Assembly: GCA_963578475.1 (NCBI GenBank) | Contig: CAUZCL010000021.1 | Location: 11,116 to 75,115, forward strand | From: SMYC01 sp963578475 | Lineage (GTDB): Bacteria > Acidobacteriota > Vicinamibacteria > Marinacidobacterales > SMYC01 | Direction of reading: 5' to 3' | Length of the DNA: 64,000 nt | Part shown: piece after piece, positions 34,030 through 42,673 of the stretch | Layout: each line of letters opens with the position of its first letter | Position numbering within the stretch: the stretch's first letter is position 1 | Notes under the pieces: model-generated | Database searches by the model: none | What the model was told of the DNA's origin: nothing | What the model saw: only the letters and a program-made list of their open reading frames with translations | Translations under genes and position numbers: made by a program

Positions 34030-35403
34030 ATGCCAGAGAAAAATAATCCTGAGCAGAAGGATTTTGTAGTCGTTGGCGCTGGAGTCGCCGGCCTCAGCTT
34101 CGCCCACACTGTATTAGGCGAGAAAAGCAGTACCGTTATCGTCGAGCGGAACGACCACGTCGGAGGGCTCGCGCGCTCCTACCACTACGGCGAATTCGTT
34201 TTCGATGTCGGGCCGAAACGCTTCCACACCGAAGACCAGGAAGTGCTCGATTTCTTGTTCTCGATTCTCGGAGAGGACTACATCGTTGTGGGCCGCTCGA
34301 GCGCCGTGCATCTATTCGGTCGCTATTTTCCGTGGCCGCTCGACCATCGCGCGCTCTTTCGACTGCCCTTCAAGGTCATGTTCTCCTCGGGGCTCGACCT
34401 TCTCCGCCGCCGAGAGCCCCAGGACGAGAACTCTTTCACCGAGTACACGCGCTCGCGCTACGGCGACACGCTCTACCGTCTTTTCTTCAAGCCCTATACT
34501 GAAAAATTTCTGCATATTCCGTGCGAAGACGTGCACGTAGACTGGGCCAAGACGGGCATCAACCGTGCGGTCATCGACAAACGCGTGAAGAGCGACACGC
34601 TCTTCGATCTCGTGCGCAGCGTTTTGTTGCCGAAGCCCGTCGACACGAAGTTTCTTTATCCGAGCTATGGCGGTTTCGGGACGTTCTGCGAGAAGCTCGG
34701 CGAGCAGGTGCGCGGGCGTGGCGGCGAGATTCTTCTCGAGAACACGGTTACATCGCTCGAGCTCGGAAAAGATAGGATCGAGACCGTGGTGCTCGCCGGC
34801 GGCCGACGCATCCGGCCCGACTATCTCGTTTGGAGCGGCAACTTCAAGGCGCTCGCCCATCTTATCGGAGAAGAGCCCCCGCCCCTTCGCTACCTCAGCA
34901 CGGTTCTCTACAACATGGAAGTGAACGCGGATGTGCTGCAGCATGAGCAGTGGATTTATTACGGCGGCCAGGACACGGTGCTCTCCCGCGTTTCGATCAC
35001 GAACGAGATGGCCGATTACATGGCGCCCGAGGGCAAGACCGGCCTCTGCGTGGAAGTGACCGGCTTCGAAGGCAAGGGGCATTGGAACGACCCGGAAGCT
35101 CTCATCCCCGAGATACAAGCCGACCTCGTCCGATTGAAGCTCGTACGCTCCCATTCGGATTTTGGAGGCGTCCATGTCGAACGCGTCCGCGACACCTATC
35201 CCATCTACGATCTTCGATACAAAGAAAACTTCGCCGCGGCCTCGGGCATGGTGAAGCCCTTCAAGAATCTCAAGCTACTCGGCCGCACCGGAGCCTATTG
35301 GTACAACAACTCCGACCATTCCATGAAGATGGCGCTCCAAATGGCGAAGCACCTTTTGAAAGGCACGCCGATGGAAGCGAAGGAAGCTTTGTTTCGAGTT
35401 TGA
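34030..35403 (+). CDS. FAD/NAD(P)-binding oxidoreductase, protoporphyrinogen oxidase/UDP-galactopyranose mutase-like
   Basis: A 457-residue flavoprotein with an N-terminal dinucleotide loop VVVGAGVAGLSFA (G16, G18, G21) followed by VERNDHVGGLARSYHY, typical of amine-oxidase-like and UDP-galactopyranose mutase enzymes. FDVGPKRFHTEDQEV and WPLDHRALFRLP are recurrent in the group encoded in polysaccharide clusters. The C-terminal FAD segment is LKLLGRTGAYWYNNSDHSMKMAL. It is probably not a haem enzyme, since no other haem gene is near. A redox or mutase step on a sugar or polyprenyl substrate fits the flanking membrane proteins. Confidence 0.68.
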   Translation: MPEKNNPEQKDFVVVGAGVAGLSFAHTVLGEKSSTVIVERNDHVGGLARSYHYGEFVFDVGPKRFHTEDQEVLDFLFSILGEDYIVVGRSSAVHLFGRYFPWPLDHRALFRLPFKVMFSSGLDLLRRREPQDENSFTEYTRSRYGDTLYRLFFKPYTEKFLHIPCEDVHVDWAKTGINRAVIDKRVKSDTLFDLVRSVLLPKPVDTKFLYPSYGGFGTFCEKLGEQVRGRGGEILLENTVTSLELGKDRIETVVLAGGRRIRPDYLVWSGNFKALAHLIGEEPPPLRYLSTVLYNMEVNADVLQHEQWIYYGGQDTVLSRVSITNEMADYMAPEGKTGLCVEVTGFEGKGHWNDPEALIPEIQADLVRLKLVRSHSDFGGVHVERVRDTYPIYDLRYKENFAAASGMVKPFKNLKLLGRTGAYWYNNSDHSMKMALQMAKHLLKGTPMEAKEALFRV

Positions 35404-35416
35404 CGAGGGCGGCGCG

Positions 35417-37666
35417 ATGCTGTTCCTCCTGACACTTCTCGCTCTAACCGTCGCTCAGTTTCTACCGGGACTCGTTATCGTCAAGCTTCTCGACATCGGC
35501 CGCGATCGCGAAGAGTGTTACATTCTCTCCGCCGTTCTCGCCGGCCCGATTACCGCGACCGTCTACCTCGTCACCTTGCTCGCCGACTGGGAGCCTCTTT
35601 ACTGGATCCTGATAGGAAATCTCGGCCTTCTCGCTGTCGTCGTTCCTTGGCGCCGCAAGCGCAGCTTCGGATGGCCGCGTGCGGCCCGGGTCGCTTTGGC
35701 GACGCTATTGGTCGTCCTTTTCGTCCCGTACTTCCTGACGACGGGGAGCCTTTATCGGATCGATGCTAACGGTACGATGCTCCTCGACCGCGCGCTTCAA
35801 ACCGACGTGCTGTTTCACCTCGGCGTGATCCACTCGCTCGAGAGCGCCTATCCGCCGTCATTGCTGTCGCTGTCGGGACAGCCGATCGGCTACCACGTCG
35901 GCTATCACTTGCAGCTCGCGGCTTGGGCCCGCTATTTCGGGATCGCGGCTTTCGATGGGCTCATACGCGTCGCAACGGTATGGCAGGTAGCCCTTCTCGT
36001 GGCGAGCGCTTTCATGCTCGCTCGGCGCTTCACGGAACGCCTCTCGGCGCATGTCGTGGCGCCCGTTCTTGTCTTTGGCGCGGGGTTCGGCTTCGCGTTT
36101 TTCTTCCGGCCTTCGGTGGACTGGTGGAGTCTCGTCTTCATGGACGCGACCCTCGTGTCGATATTTCTGTCGAACCCGCTACTCCCGGCGCTGCCGCTTC
36201 TCTTCGCGGGGCTCTCTCTTTTCGACGACTACACAAGAGGTTCGGGCCGTGGCGCTCTCGTAGGAAGCGTCGTCTGCATTGCGTTCATGCTCGTCGTGAA
36301 GATGTTTCTTGGCGCGCAAGTGCTCGCAGCGATGGGGATCGCGGCGATCGTGAGCTGGCGCGACGCGCGTATGCGTGTGGCGTTCGTTGCGCTTGCGCTC
36401 GCGTCGCTCCCGCTTCTCGCGCACACTTTTCTCGCGGCAGGGGGCTCGAATACGAGCATAGGCCTGAGGCCGCTCGAGATCGTACGCTACTCGATGGAGA
36501 AGCTCGACTGGAACGCCGCGATACAAGCACTCGCATCGGTCGGTCGCTTCGAGCTTTCCGTGGGCGCATGGGCGCTCGCCGCTGTCGCGACGCTCACATG
36601 GGGGGTCGGTTTTCTCGGCGTGCGCCTCGTTGGCCTCGGCGCATGCGTGAAGGATTTGTGGCGCGGTGCGACGCCACTCCGCCGGACGATGGCGTGGTTC
36701 GTCGCGATCGGATTCCCGTTAGCACTCGTCTTTCGCATCGCGCCCTCGGAATCCGAGGGTTTGTCGAGACTCGAATCGCAAAATGACGTGCTGTGGTTCG
36801 CCACCGCGAGCGGGGTGTTGCTGTGGTTCTGGACCGCGGACGCGCTTCGCCGCTCGAGCGCTACCGTAATCGTGATCCTTCTCGCCTTGACGGCTACGGT
36901 GCAGCACTTCGTCTACGCGGCGTCGCTCGAGCCTGATCGCATTGCTGCGTCGCGCGTTCGCTCCGCGCAGGCCGCCGGCATGCTCTCGGGACCGGACGCT
37001 ATTTGGTTGGATCCGCTCGACCGTTCCCGGCCATCGCTACTTCCCTACATCTCGGGACGTGCGGTTGTCTACGACCCCTATGTCGGCTACGACTACATGT
37101 TCGTTGGAAGAGACGAAATCGCCTACCGGCGCCATGCCGTCGCGCAGTTTTGGTCGAGCGGTGATCCGGCCTATCGCGCGTGGATGCTCGATCATTTCGA
37201 CGTCGACTTCGTGTGGGAGCAGGGCGGCGACGTCGCCCCTTTGCGCGGACTCGAGCCGATCTATTCGGACGAGGCGGAGCATCTTTATCGCGTGCGCGAC
37301 CGTGCCTTCCGTCCACCCATCGTCGAGATGAAGACCCCTGCGACGATCCCTCTTGGTAACCGAGGCTCACCCTATCTCGGTGTGGGCTTTCGCCGCGCGG
37401 ACCGCGTACGCCGGCTTGCTTCCGAACGCCGAGCTTTTCTCTATCTGCCGCGCGCGGAAGCGCGCTCGCTTCGCATGCGCCTTCGTGTCGACGCTCGCCA
37501 CGGTGGGGGTGAGCTCGTGGTCGAGGGCCGGCGTGTTCCGGTCGAGCTGGCGTCGACGACGATCGACGTCGAGCTCTCACCGCGAGAGGTCTCCGGGCTT
37601 CACGCGATAGCCGTCGAGTGGCGCGGCGAGCGGCCCCTCACGATTCTGGAGATTCTTCTTCGCTAA
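35417..37666 (+). CDS. Large polytopic membrane protein, putative GT-C fold
   Basis: A 749-residue protein with at least twelve hydrophobic segments in residues 1-500 and a soluble C-terminal region of about 220 residues that ends in a beta-sandwich-like stretch. After the third or fourth membrane segment it has DVLFHLGVI (D130, H134) and then GQPIGYHVGYHLQLAAW, paralleling D106-H110 of the 591-residue protein upstream. An aspartate in this position is the usual catalytic acid of GT-C enzymes, so a glycosyltransferase is my favoured guess. It lies 13 bases after the FAD oxidoreductase and closes the cluster. Confidence 0.55.
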   Translation: MLFLLTLLALTVAQFLPGLVIVKLLDIGRDREECYILSAVLAGPITATVYLVTLLADWEPLYWILIGNLGLLAVVVPWRRKRSFGWPRAARVALATLLVVLFVPYFLTTGSLYRIDANGTMLLDRALQTDVLFHLGVIHSLESAYPPSLLSLSGQPIGYHVGYHLQLAAWARYFGIAAFDGLIRVATVWQVALLVASAFMLARRFTERLSAHVVAPVLVFGAGFGFAFFFRPSVDWWSLVFMDATLVSIFLSNPLLPALPLLFAGLSLFDDYTRGSGRGALVGSVVCIAFMLVVKMFLGAQVLAAMGIAAIVSWRDARMRVAFVALALASLPLLAHTFLAAGGSNTSIGLRPLEIVRYSMEKLDWNAAIQALASVGRFELSVGAWALAAVATLTWGVGFLGVRLVGLGACVKDLWRGATPLRRTMAWFVAIGFPLALVFRIAPSESEGLSRLESQNDVLWFATASGVLLWFWTADALRRSSATVIVILLALTATVQHFVYAASLEPDRIAASRVRSAQAAGMLSGPDAIWLDPLDRSRPSLLPYISGRAVVYDPYVGYDYMFVGRDEIAYRRHAVAQFWSSGDPAYRAWMLDHFDVDFVWEQGGDVAPLRGLEPIYSDEAEHLYRVRDRAFRPPIVEMKTPATIPLGNRGSPYLGVGFRRADRVRRLASERRAFLYLPRAEARSLRMRLRVDARHGGGELVVEGRRVPVELASTTIDVELSPREVSGLHAIAVEWRGERPLTILEILLR

Positions 37667-37701
37667 CCCTCGCACTCTCGGGAGGAAACGAGGCCAGTAA
37701 G

Positions 37702-37818
37702 TCAGTCAATGAGCCCGGCCCGTCTGAGCCTATCGTAGATATCCTTGCGGTTTCCTGCCGTGACGATGACGACAAGAAGCTCTTCGTCCTCTATGGTGTA
37801 CAACCGTCCTGGAGCAGG
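37702..37818 (-). pseudogene. RelE/ParE-family toxin remnant (C-terminal)
   Basis: The minus strand holds 38 sense codons ending GRLYTIEDEELLVVIVTAGN, then RKDIYDRLRRAGLID and a TGA at 37704-37702. That is the C-terminal strand-strand-helix of RelE/ParE toxins (the usual form is YxIxDxxxxVxVxxxGxRxxxY). An in-frame stop sits at 37821-37819, just before the part that should precede it, and no intact N-terminus is found upstream. I read it as a decayed toxin without antitoxin. Confidence 0.5.
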
Positions 37819-37966
37819 TCAAGGGAAAGGTACGTTTATGTGCGGGCGTTCGGCGGAGAAAACGCCTACCGTCAGCTCGTCTCGACAATGTGGTCCGCGG
37901 GAGAGGGGACGGTTGGCAAACGACCGCGATTACCGCGTACCTCCTAAAGGCTAGAGGAGCCTATAA

Positions 37967-38194
37967 GTGTCCCGGCGGCATTATCACTTCGTTCTTGGTG
38001 ATGACCGACATCCGCTGGGTGGAATGAGGCGACCGAATGCACGACGGGTCCTCCATCGAGCCCGAGAGAGCCAGGGCGGTCCCACCAGGGACCGAAAGCT
38101 GGCGGCGCGGGACCAGGCGCTAGCCTGCGGCCATCCAACAGCGGACGTTAAAGACATGCTGGCGGAGATCGAGCAGGGTCGTGATCTTCGTTGA
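37967..38194 (+). pseudogene. VapB-type antitoxin remnant, frameshifted
   Basis: Only the C-terminal part looks like an antitoxin: ARRVLHRARESQGG and HPTADVKDMLAEIEQGR, typical of the VapB-like partners that precede PIN toxins. Upstream of it the expected helix segment is spread over other frames (DIRWVE and an ATEC-like stretch), so at least one frameshift has occurred. The stop overlaps the GTG start of the vapC relic, the normal arrangement of an intact pair. Confidence 0.5.
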
Positions 38195-38570
38195 CTCCAA
38201 CGTTCCTATCTATCTCGTCGGGTGCCCACATCCCAATAGAGATTAGGTGGAAGCTTTCCTGCGGTCGCACGTCGAAGAGACTTATGTCACAAGCGCGGAA
38301 GTTTTCCAGGAAGTGATCCATCGATACGTCGCCATCGATCGAAGGGCTGCTATCGACGACTGCTTTGCGCTGCTCGACGAGTTGGTTCCGCAAGTCTTTC
38401 CCGTCACAAAATCAGACGTAGATCGAGCCCGACAGATTTGTTATCAGCAGCATCGCTTGTCCGGACGAGATTGCCTCCATGTTGCCGTGATGGACCGTCA
38501 CGATGTCGACCGCATCTTGACCTGTGATGAAGACTTCGACTTTTGGGCCACAGTTACGCGATTGCCGTAG
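38181..38570 (+). pseudogene. VapC PIN-domain toxin with one in-frame amber codon
   Basis: From GTG 38181 the frame reads VIFVDSNVPIYLVGCPHPNRD, then TAG (38244-38246), and continues without further damage for 108 codons to a stop at 38570. The PIN acidic residues are present: D5 in the first strand, an E in SAEVFQEVIHRY, D in GRDCLHVAVM and D in LTCDEDFD. The total length of 129 residues is normal. A GTG directly after the TAG could restart translation but would lack the first catalytic aspartate. I call it a recently inactivated toxin. Confidence 0.7.
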
Positions 38571-38598
38571 ACACCCCTGGCTGCTGGCGCGGAGCGAC

Positions 38599-40098
38599 TC
38601 ATGGCTTCACCATGACTCTCAGAACGCCGCCCGCGGTCTTGGAGGTGTTGACATCTTCGACGCGCGTCGTGATCCGACCCGCGAGGCCGAAGCTCGTCAC
38701 CTCAACGTCTACCCGAGTGACGCCTCGAGGCAAACCAACGTGGACGGGCATCACGCTCTGAGAACAGTAGCCGCCGCCGGTATCGACGAGACGGGTTCCG
38801 AGGATGACGCCCCCAGGGCGAGACACGCGCACTTCGGATCCGGCGCGCGTGGCTCGTCCGTTCTCGTCGACGACGAGGATCTGGATCGAGCGCCGCGCTT
38901 GCTCAGCCGGAAGCTTGTTTCGGTACAGAGGGTGCGTACCGAGCTCATTATTGTTAGCGAGCGACAGGTCCAGGTCGCCGTCCATGTCGAAATCGACCCA
39001 CTGGATTCCGTGGGTGCCACCTTTCTTCAAAAGGATCGAGGGCGTGACGTCGACGAACCTACCGAACGCGTTTCGAAAGAGATGGTCCGGGTATTCCGGA
39101 ATATCTCTCAAGTACGAAACCACGTAGAGGTCGGGCCAGCCGTCGTTGTCGTAGTCGCCCCAAGCCGCGGAGGTCGAGTGGTGGTCTTCGTTGACTGGCC
39201 CTGCGTCCACTTCGATGAAGCGGCCACCGCTCTCGTTGCGCCAAAGCACGTCCGGACCGTACATCGCGACGAAGAGGTCCAAGTCCCCATCCACGTCGTA
39301 GTCGATGACCGAGGGTCCCACCCCGCCGATGTCTTCGCTGCGCTCACCCCCATCCATCCCGAGCTCCGCGGCAACATCGACAAAATGCCCGCCGTCATTT
39401 CTGAACACCCCGTCGGCGTCCCCGTTCTGGTTGGCTACGAAGAAGTCCAAGTCGCCATCCTCGTCCATGTCGAACCAGACGACGCCGACGGTGCGTCGAG
39501 CATCGTCGATCCCGGAGGCTTCCGAGACGTCGAAGAATCGTGCGCCATCGTTTGCGCCATCGTTACGAAAAAGACGATTGGCGCGGTCGCGCAAGGCCAC
39601 GAACAGATCCAGGTCGCCGTCATTGTCGTAATCGATGAAACTTGCCTGGCGGGTCACGCCTGAAACCTCAACTCCCACCTCGGCCGCGACATCGGTAAAA
39701 GCGCGGCCGTCCCCCTCGTTGCGGTAGAGACGATTGATCCGGCCTTCTTCGAACGGAAACCCGATGAACAAATCCAGATGCCCGTCGGCATCGAAGTCCC
39801 CCCAGGAAGCGACGCGGGTGTCGTCCATGACGTCCAGGCCGACCTCCGCTGCAACATCGCGGAAAACGCCGTCGTCGTTCTTGTACAGACGATTGGGCGA
39901 GTATCGAAACCCGATATAGAGATCGAGGTCGCCGTCGTTGTCGTAGTCCGCCCAAGCGTTCGGTTGCGCGCCGTAGGCTTCGAAGAGCTCGGGTTGGACA
40001 GATTCGAACCGCGGCTCCGTGAGGATCGTCTCGGCCGGCTCCCGCGACGCGCAGGATAAGAGGAGGACGACGGCGGCGAAGCCGACCCAGCGTTGCAT
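38599..40098 (-). CDS. CRTAC1-family lipoprotein (FG-GAP/VCBS repeats plus UnbV domain)
   Basis: A 499-residue exported protein. The leader ends in LLLSCAS, a lipobox, so lipid anchoring is likely. About seven FG-GAP/VCBS blades follow, each with a calcium-type D-x-D-x-D loop such as DYDNDGDLDLY, together forming a beta-propeller. The final 100 residues are an ASPIC/UnbV domain (RRSIQILVVDENGRATRAGS). CRTAC1-like proteins are common in Acidobacteriota and Planctomycetota; their ligands are mostly unknown, with adhesion or glycan binding suspected. A TAGGCT box ends six bases before the ATG, opposite the promoter of the hydroxyacid oxidase genes. Confidence 0.87.
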   Translation of the reverse strand: MQRWVGFAAVVLLLSCASREPAETILTEPRFESVQPELFEAYGAQPNAWADYDNDGDLDLYIGFRYSPNRLYKNDDGVFRDVAAEVGLDVMDDTRVASWGDFDADGHLDLFIGFPFEEGRINRLYRNEGDGRAFTDVAAEVGVEVSGVTRQASFIDYDNDGDLDLFVALRDRANRLFRNDGANDGARFFDVSEASGIDDARRTVGVVWFDMDEDGDLDFFVANQNGDADGVFRNDGGHFVDVAAELGMDGGERSEDIGGVGPSVIDYDVDGDLDLFVAMYGPDVLWRNESGGRFIEVDAGPVNEDHHSTSAAWGDYDNDGWPDLYVVSYLRDIPEYPDHLFRNAFGRFVDVTPSILLKKGGTHGIQWVDFDMDGDLDLSLANNNELGTHPLYRNKLPAEQARRSIQILVVDENGRATRAGSEVRVSRPGGVILGTRLVDTGGGYCSQSVMPVHVGLPRGVTRVDVEVTSFGLAGRITTRVEDVNTSKTAGGVLRVMVKP

Positions 40099-40104
40099 GC
40101 GCCT

Positions 40105-40110
40105 AGCCTA
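40105..40110 (-). promoter_or_regulatory. -10 box before the CRTAC1 gene
   Basis: TAGGCT on the minus strand, then six bases (AGGCGC) and the ATG at 40098. No Shine-Dalgarno and no clear -35. Part of a 58-base divergent promoter region. Confidence 0.35.
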
Positions 40111-40144
40111 CTCGAAAGACCGCACGCTGCAGCGAAAATCTCGA

Positions 40145-40150
40145 TAGAAT
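40145..40150 (+). promoter_or_regulatory. -10 box before the hydroxyacid oxidase gene
   Basis: TAGAAT, six bases (CTCCGC), then the ATG at 40157. Same leaderless layout as on the opposite strand of this intergenic region. Confidence 0.4.
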
Positions 40151-40156
40151 CTCCGC

Positions 40157-41380
40157 ATGGGCCCGATTGAAGGCGCGTGGATCCGTAGCCCGTCTCGTCG
40201 CCAGGCGTTGGTTGCGCTCGGCGCCATGCTCGCAGGCTCGCCGAAGGTCCTCGCGCAGCTCGACCCTCGATCCCTGAAGGGACACCGTCGCGTGCCTGGG
40301 CTCGGTGAGATGATGACGGCTTTCGACTTCGAGCCGATTTGCTTCGCCAACATGCCGCTGAGGTTGTACGACTACATGGCCCATGGCGGCGACTCCGAAT
40401 GGAGCATCCGGAGGAATCGCCAGGTATTCGATTGGGTCGATATCGTTGGGCGGGGCCGCGTTAGCCCCCAAGCGGTCGATACGACGACCTCGATTCTCGG
40501 TCTCGAGATGGACTCTCCGTTGATGATTGCGCCGAGCACGCGGCACCACCACCTGCATCCCGACGCTGAGGCGGGAACCTATAGTGGCGCGACGGCGGCC
40601 CACGTGCCCATGATCGTTGCGAACGGTCCGAGCATGCCTCACGAGGAAATCGCGTCCGCGGCGGACGGCCCGCGCTGGATCCAGTTTTATCCAATCCCCA
40701 ACTTGGTGCTGTCCCGGCGGCGGCTCGAGCGGTTTCAAGCGGCTGGGGCGCAGGCGATCGTCGTTACCGTCGATCAGCAGGCAACGCGGTTCGAGCGCGA
40801 TCTCCACGACCGCCATCTTGGTGGAAATCCGACGAGCGAAAGCGAGCGCGTCGCGGACGATGAAGACGACGAAGAAGCTCCCACGAGCGGCTCCGAGCTT
40901 TACGGGCTGCCCGTGCCCGGACGCCTTTGGTACAACTGGGAATATCTGGACCAGATACGGGCTTTCGTCAACATCCCGATGCTCATCAAGGGTATCCTGA
41001 CTGCCGAAGACGCGCGTCTCTGTGTGGACCGTGGATTCGATGGCGTCGTCGTATCCAATCACGGCGCTCGAACTTTGGACTACGTTCCGTCGACGCTCGA
41101 GGTGTTGCGGGAAATCGTCAGGGAGGTGGACGGAGCCATACCCGTGCTCATCGACAGTGGCTTCCGCCGCGGCGCCGACGTCTTCAAAGCGCTGGCGTTG
41201 GGCGCTGACGCGGTATGTCTTGGACGGGCCGCGCGCTGGGGTCTCGGCGCGTTCGGCGCTCGCGGTGTGGAGCGTCTATTGCAGATTGTCCAGATGGAGC
41301 TCCGCGAAGCCATGGCGGCTGCAGGATGCTTGTCTCTGGCCGACATCGATGCGACCGCTGTCCGGATGGACTTCCGCTGA
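40157..41380 (+). CDS. FMN-dependent alpha-hydroxyacid oxidase, Tat-exported
   Basis: A 407-residue member of the glycolate oxidase/lactate monooxygenase/lactate dehydrogenase family. The N-terminus has a Tat-like motif, SPSRRQALVALGAMLAGSPKVLA, so the folded flavoprotein may be exported. The catalytic block VVVSNHGARTLDYVPS keeps the active-site His and Arg; the FMN-binding lysine is in PMLIKGI and the phosphate-binding glycines in IDSGFRRGADVFKAL. Substrate is unknown; a short 2-hydroxyacid such as lactate is likely. A related gene lacking the catalytic His follows after 16 bases. Confidence 0.85.
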   Translation: MGPIEGAWIRSPSRRQALVALGAMLAGSPKVLAQLDPRSLKGHRRVPGLGEMMTAFDFEPICFANMPLRLYDYMAHGGDSEWSIRRNRQVFDWVDIVGRGRVSPQAVDTTTSILGLEMDSPLMIAPSTRHHHLHPDAEAGTYSGATAAHVPMIVANGPSMPHEEIASAADGPRWIQFYPIPNLVLSRRRLERFQAAGAQAIVVTVDQQATRFERDLHDRHLGGNPTSESERVADDEDDEEAPTSGSELYGLPVPGRLWYNWEYLDQIRAFVNIPMLIKGILTAEDARLCVDRGFDGVVVSNHGARTLDYVPSTLEVLREIVREVDGAIPVLIDSGFRRGADVFKALALGADAVCLGRAARWGLGAFGARGVERLLQIVQMELREAMAAAGCLSLADIDATAVRMDFR

Positions 41381-41396
41381 GTTGAGTCGAACGACG

Positions 41397-42425
41397 ATGT
41401 ACAAGGGCAAGCTCACACGACGCGAAGCACTCGAGTCTGTTCTCGGGCAGCAGCGGGGTGAGCAAACACCGGGACCTTCGGCTCCTGCCGACGAGCTCGT
41501 AAACAGTCTCGAGTTTGCCGAGCAAGCGAAGCTCATGCTCTCGGAGGAGGACTTTTCGTCCATTGCCGGAAGCGATCGCTCGATTTTCGACCACTACACG
41601 TTCCGCCCACGGATGAACGTGTCGACTTTGGATATGGATCTATCCGTGGACCTCTTTGGCCATAGGCTCTTCACGCCGATTGTGGTCGGGCCGATCTCCA
41701 ATCAGAAGCGCTACCACCCCGAGGGCGAGCGGGCAACGATTACCGGCGCCTCGGCGGCTAGAGCGATCACGATTATCAGCAGCCATGCAAGCACGCCGAT
41801 CCGGGAGATGGCCGCGATCGCGGCCGAGGCCGCGATGCCCTTGTGGACCGCCGTCTACGCCGACGACGAAGGCCCGGCGCGCGCTCGAGCCGCGGCGTCT
41901 GCTGGAGCGGAAGCTGTCTTCGTCACCGTCAGGGCTTCTTACGAGGACACCCGCGCCAAGCGAAGCGCCGAGATAGATTGGAGCCTTGTCGAGACGATTC
42001 GGAAGTCCGTCGACGTACCGGTAGTTCTCAAGGGCATCCTGTCGGAAGCCGATGCGACGAAGGCGGCTGAGTTCGCTATCGACGGTCTCGTCATATCCAA
42101 TTTCGGTGGCTTGTTAGGGGGAAGCAAGACGGCGCCGTTGCCAGAGTTGCTCGCGATCCGCGCCGCCGTCGGAGACGAGCTCCCGATCCTCGTGGACGGA
42201 AGCTTCCGCCGAGCGACCGATATCCTGGTCGCGCTGATCCTGGGCGCGCGCGGTGTCCTTCTCGGCCGACCGATCATGTGGGCGCTTGCGTCCTATGGGG
42301 CCGAAGGAGTGACAACCCTCATCAAGATGCTGCAGCGCGACCTCGCGCGGTGCTTTGCCATGCTCGGCGCATCGAACTGGGAAGCACTAACCAGGAGCCA
42401 CCTCAAAATCCACGCGCGAAGATAA
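41397..42425 (+). CDS. FMN-dependent hydroxyacid oxidase homologue lacking the catalytic histidine
   Basis: A 342-residue paralogue of the preceding gene with the same TIM barrel. The lysine segment VVLKGI and the FMN-phosphate segment ILVDGSFRRATDILVALILGARGVLLGRP are intact. The catalytic SNHGxRxLD is replaced by SNFGGLLGG: His becomes Phe and the following Arg is lost. It has no Tat signal. It therefore should bind FMN but cannot do the standard hydride abstraction. It may be a regulatory or scaffolding partner of the upstream enzyme, or an enzyme with different chemistry. Start chosen at ATG 41397. Confidence 0.78.
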   Translation: MYKGKLTRREALESVLGQQRGEQTPGPSAPADELVNSLEFAEQAKLMLSEEDFSSIAGSDRSIFDHYTFRPRMNVSTLDMDLSVDLFGHRLFTPIVVGPISNQKRYHPEGERATITGASAARAITIISSHASTPIREMAAIAAEAAMPLWTAVYADDEGPARARAAASAGAEAVFVTVRASYEDTRAKRSAEIDWSLVETIRKSVDVPVVLKGILSEADATKAAEFAIDGLVISNFGGLLGGSKTAPLPELLAIRAAVGDELPILVDGSFRRATDILVALILGARGVLLGRPIMWALASYGAEGVTTLIKMLQRDLARCFAMLGASNWEALTRSHLKIHARR

Positions 42426-42673
42426 CGATTCTTAGGCGTCGTGCCCTCAGCAACACGATCGCGGAGCGGATTCTCGGGACAGACGGGTGTAAGGGTGTAG
42501 TTCGGCATTATTAATCGGCGCGGGAACTGCGGGCTCGTGCGCCCCGGCGACGACGAAGAAAGCAAGGTTGACGCCCGCGAGCAGTGCCGCCGTCACGTCG
42601 ACTGCGCGCCTGGTGACCGGAAAGCAAGAACGGTCACGGCTTGGGGCCACGCGACGTTAGCCACGGGAACGGC
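42426..42673. other. Intergenic stretch, no supported gene
   Basis: Between the hydroxyacid oxidase homologue and the transposase relic I find only open frames without recognisable sequence or start signals. It may include the outer end of the decayed insertion sequence. Confidence 0.4.
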
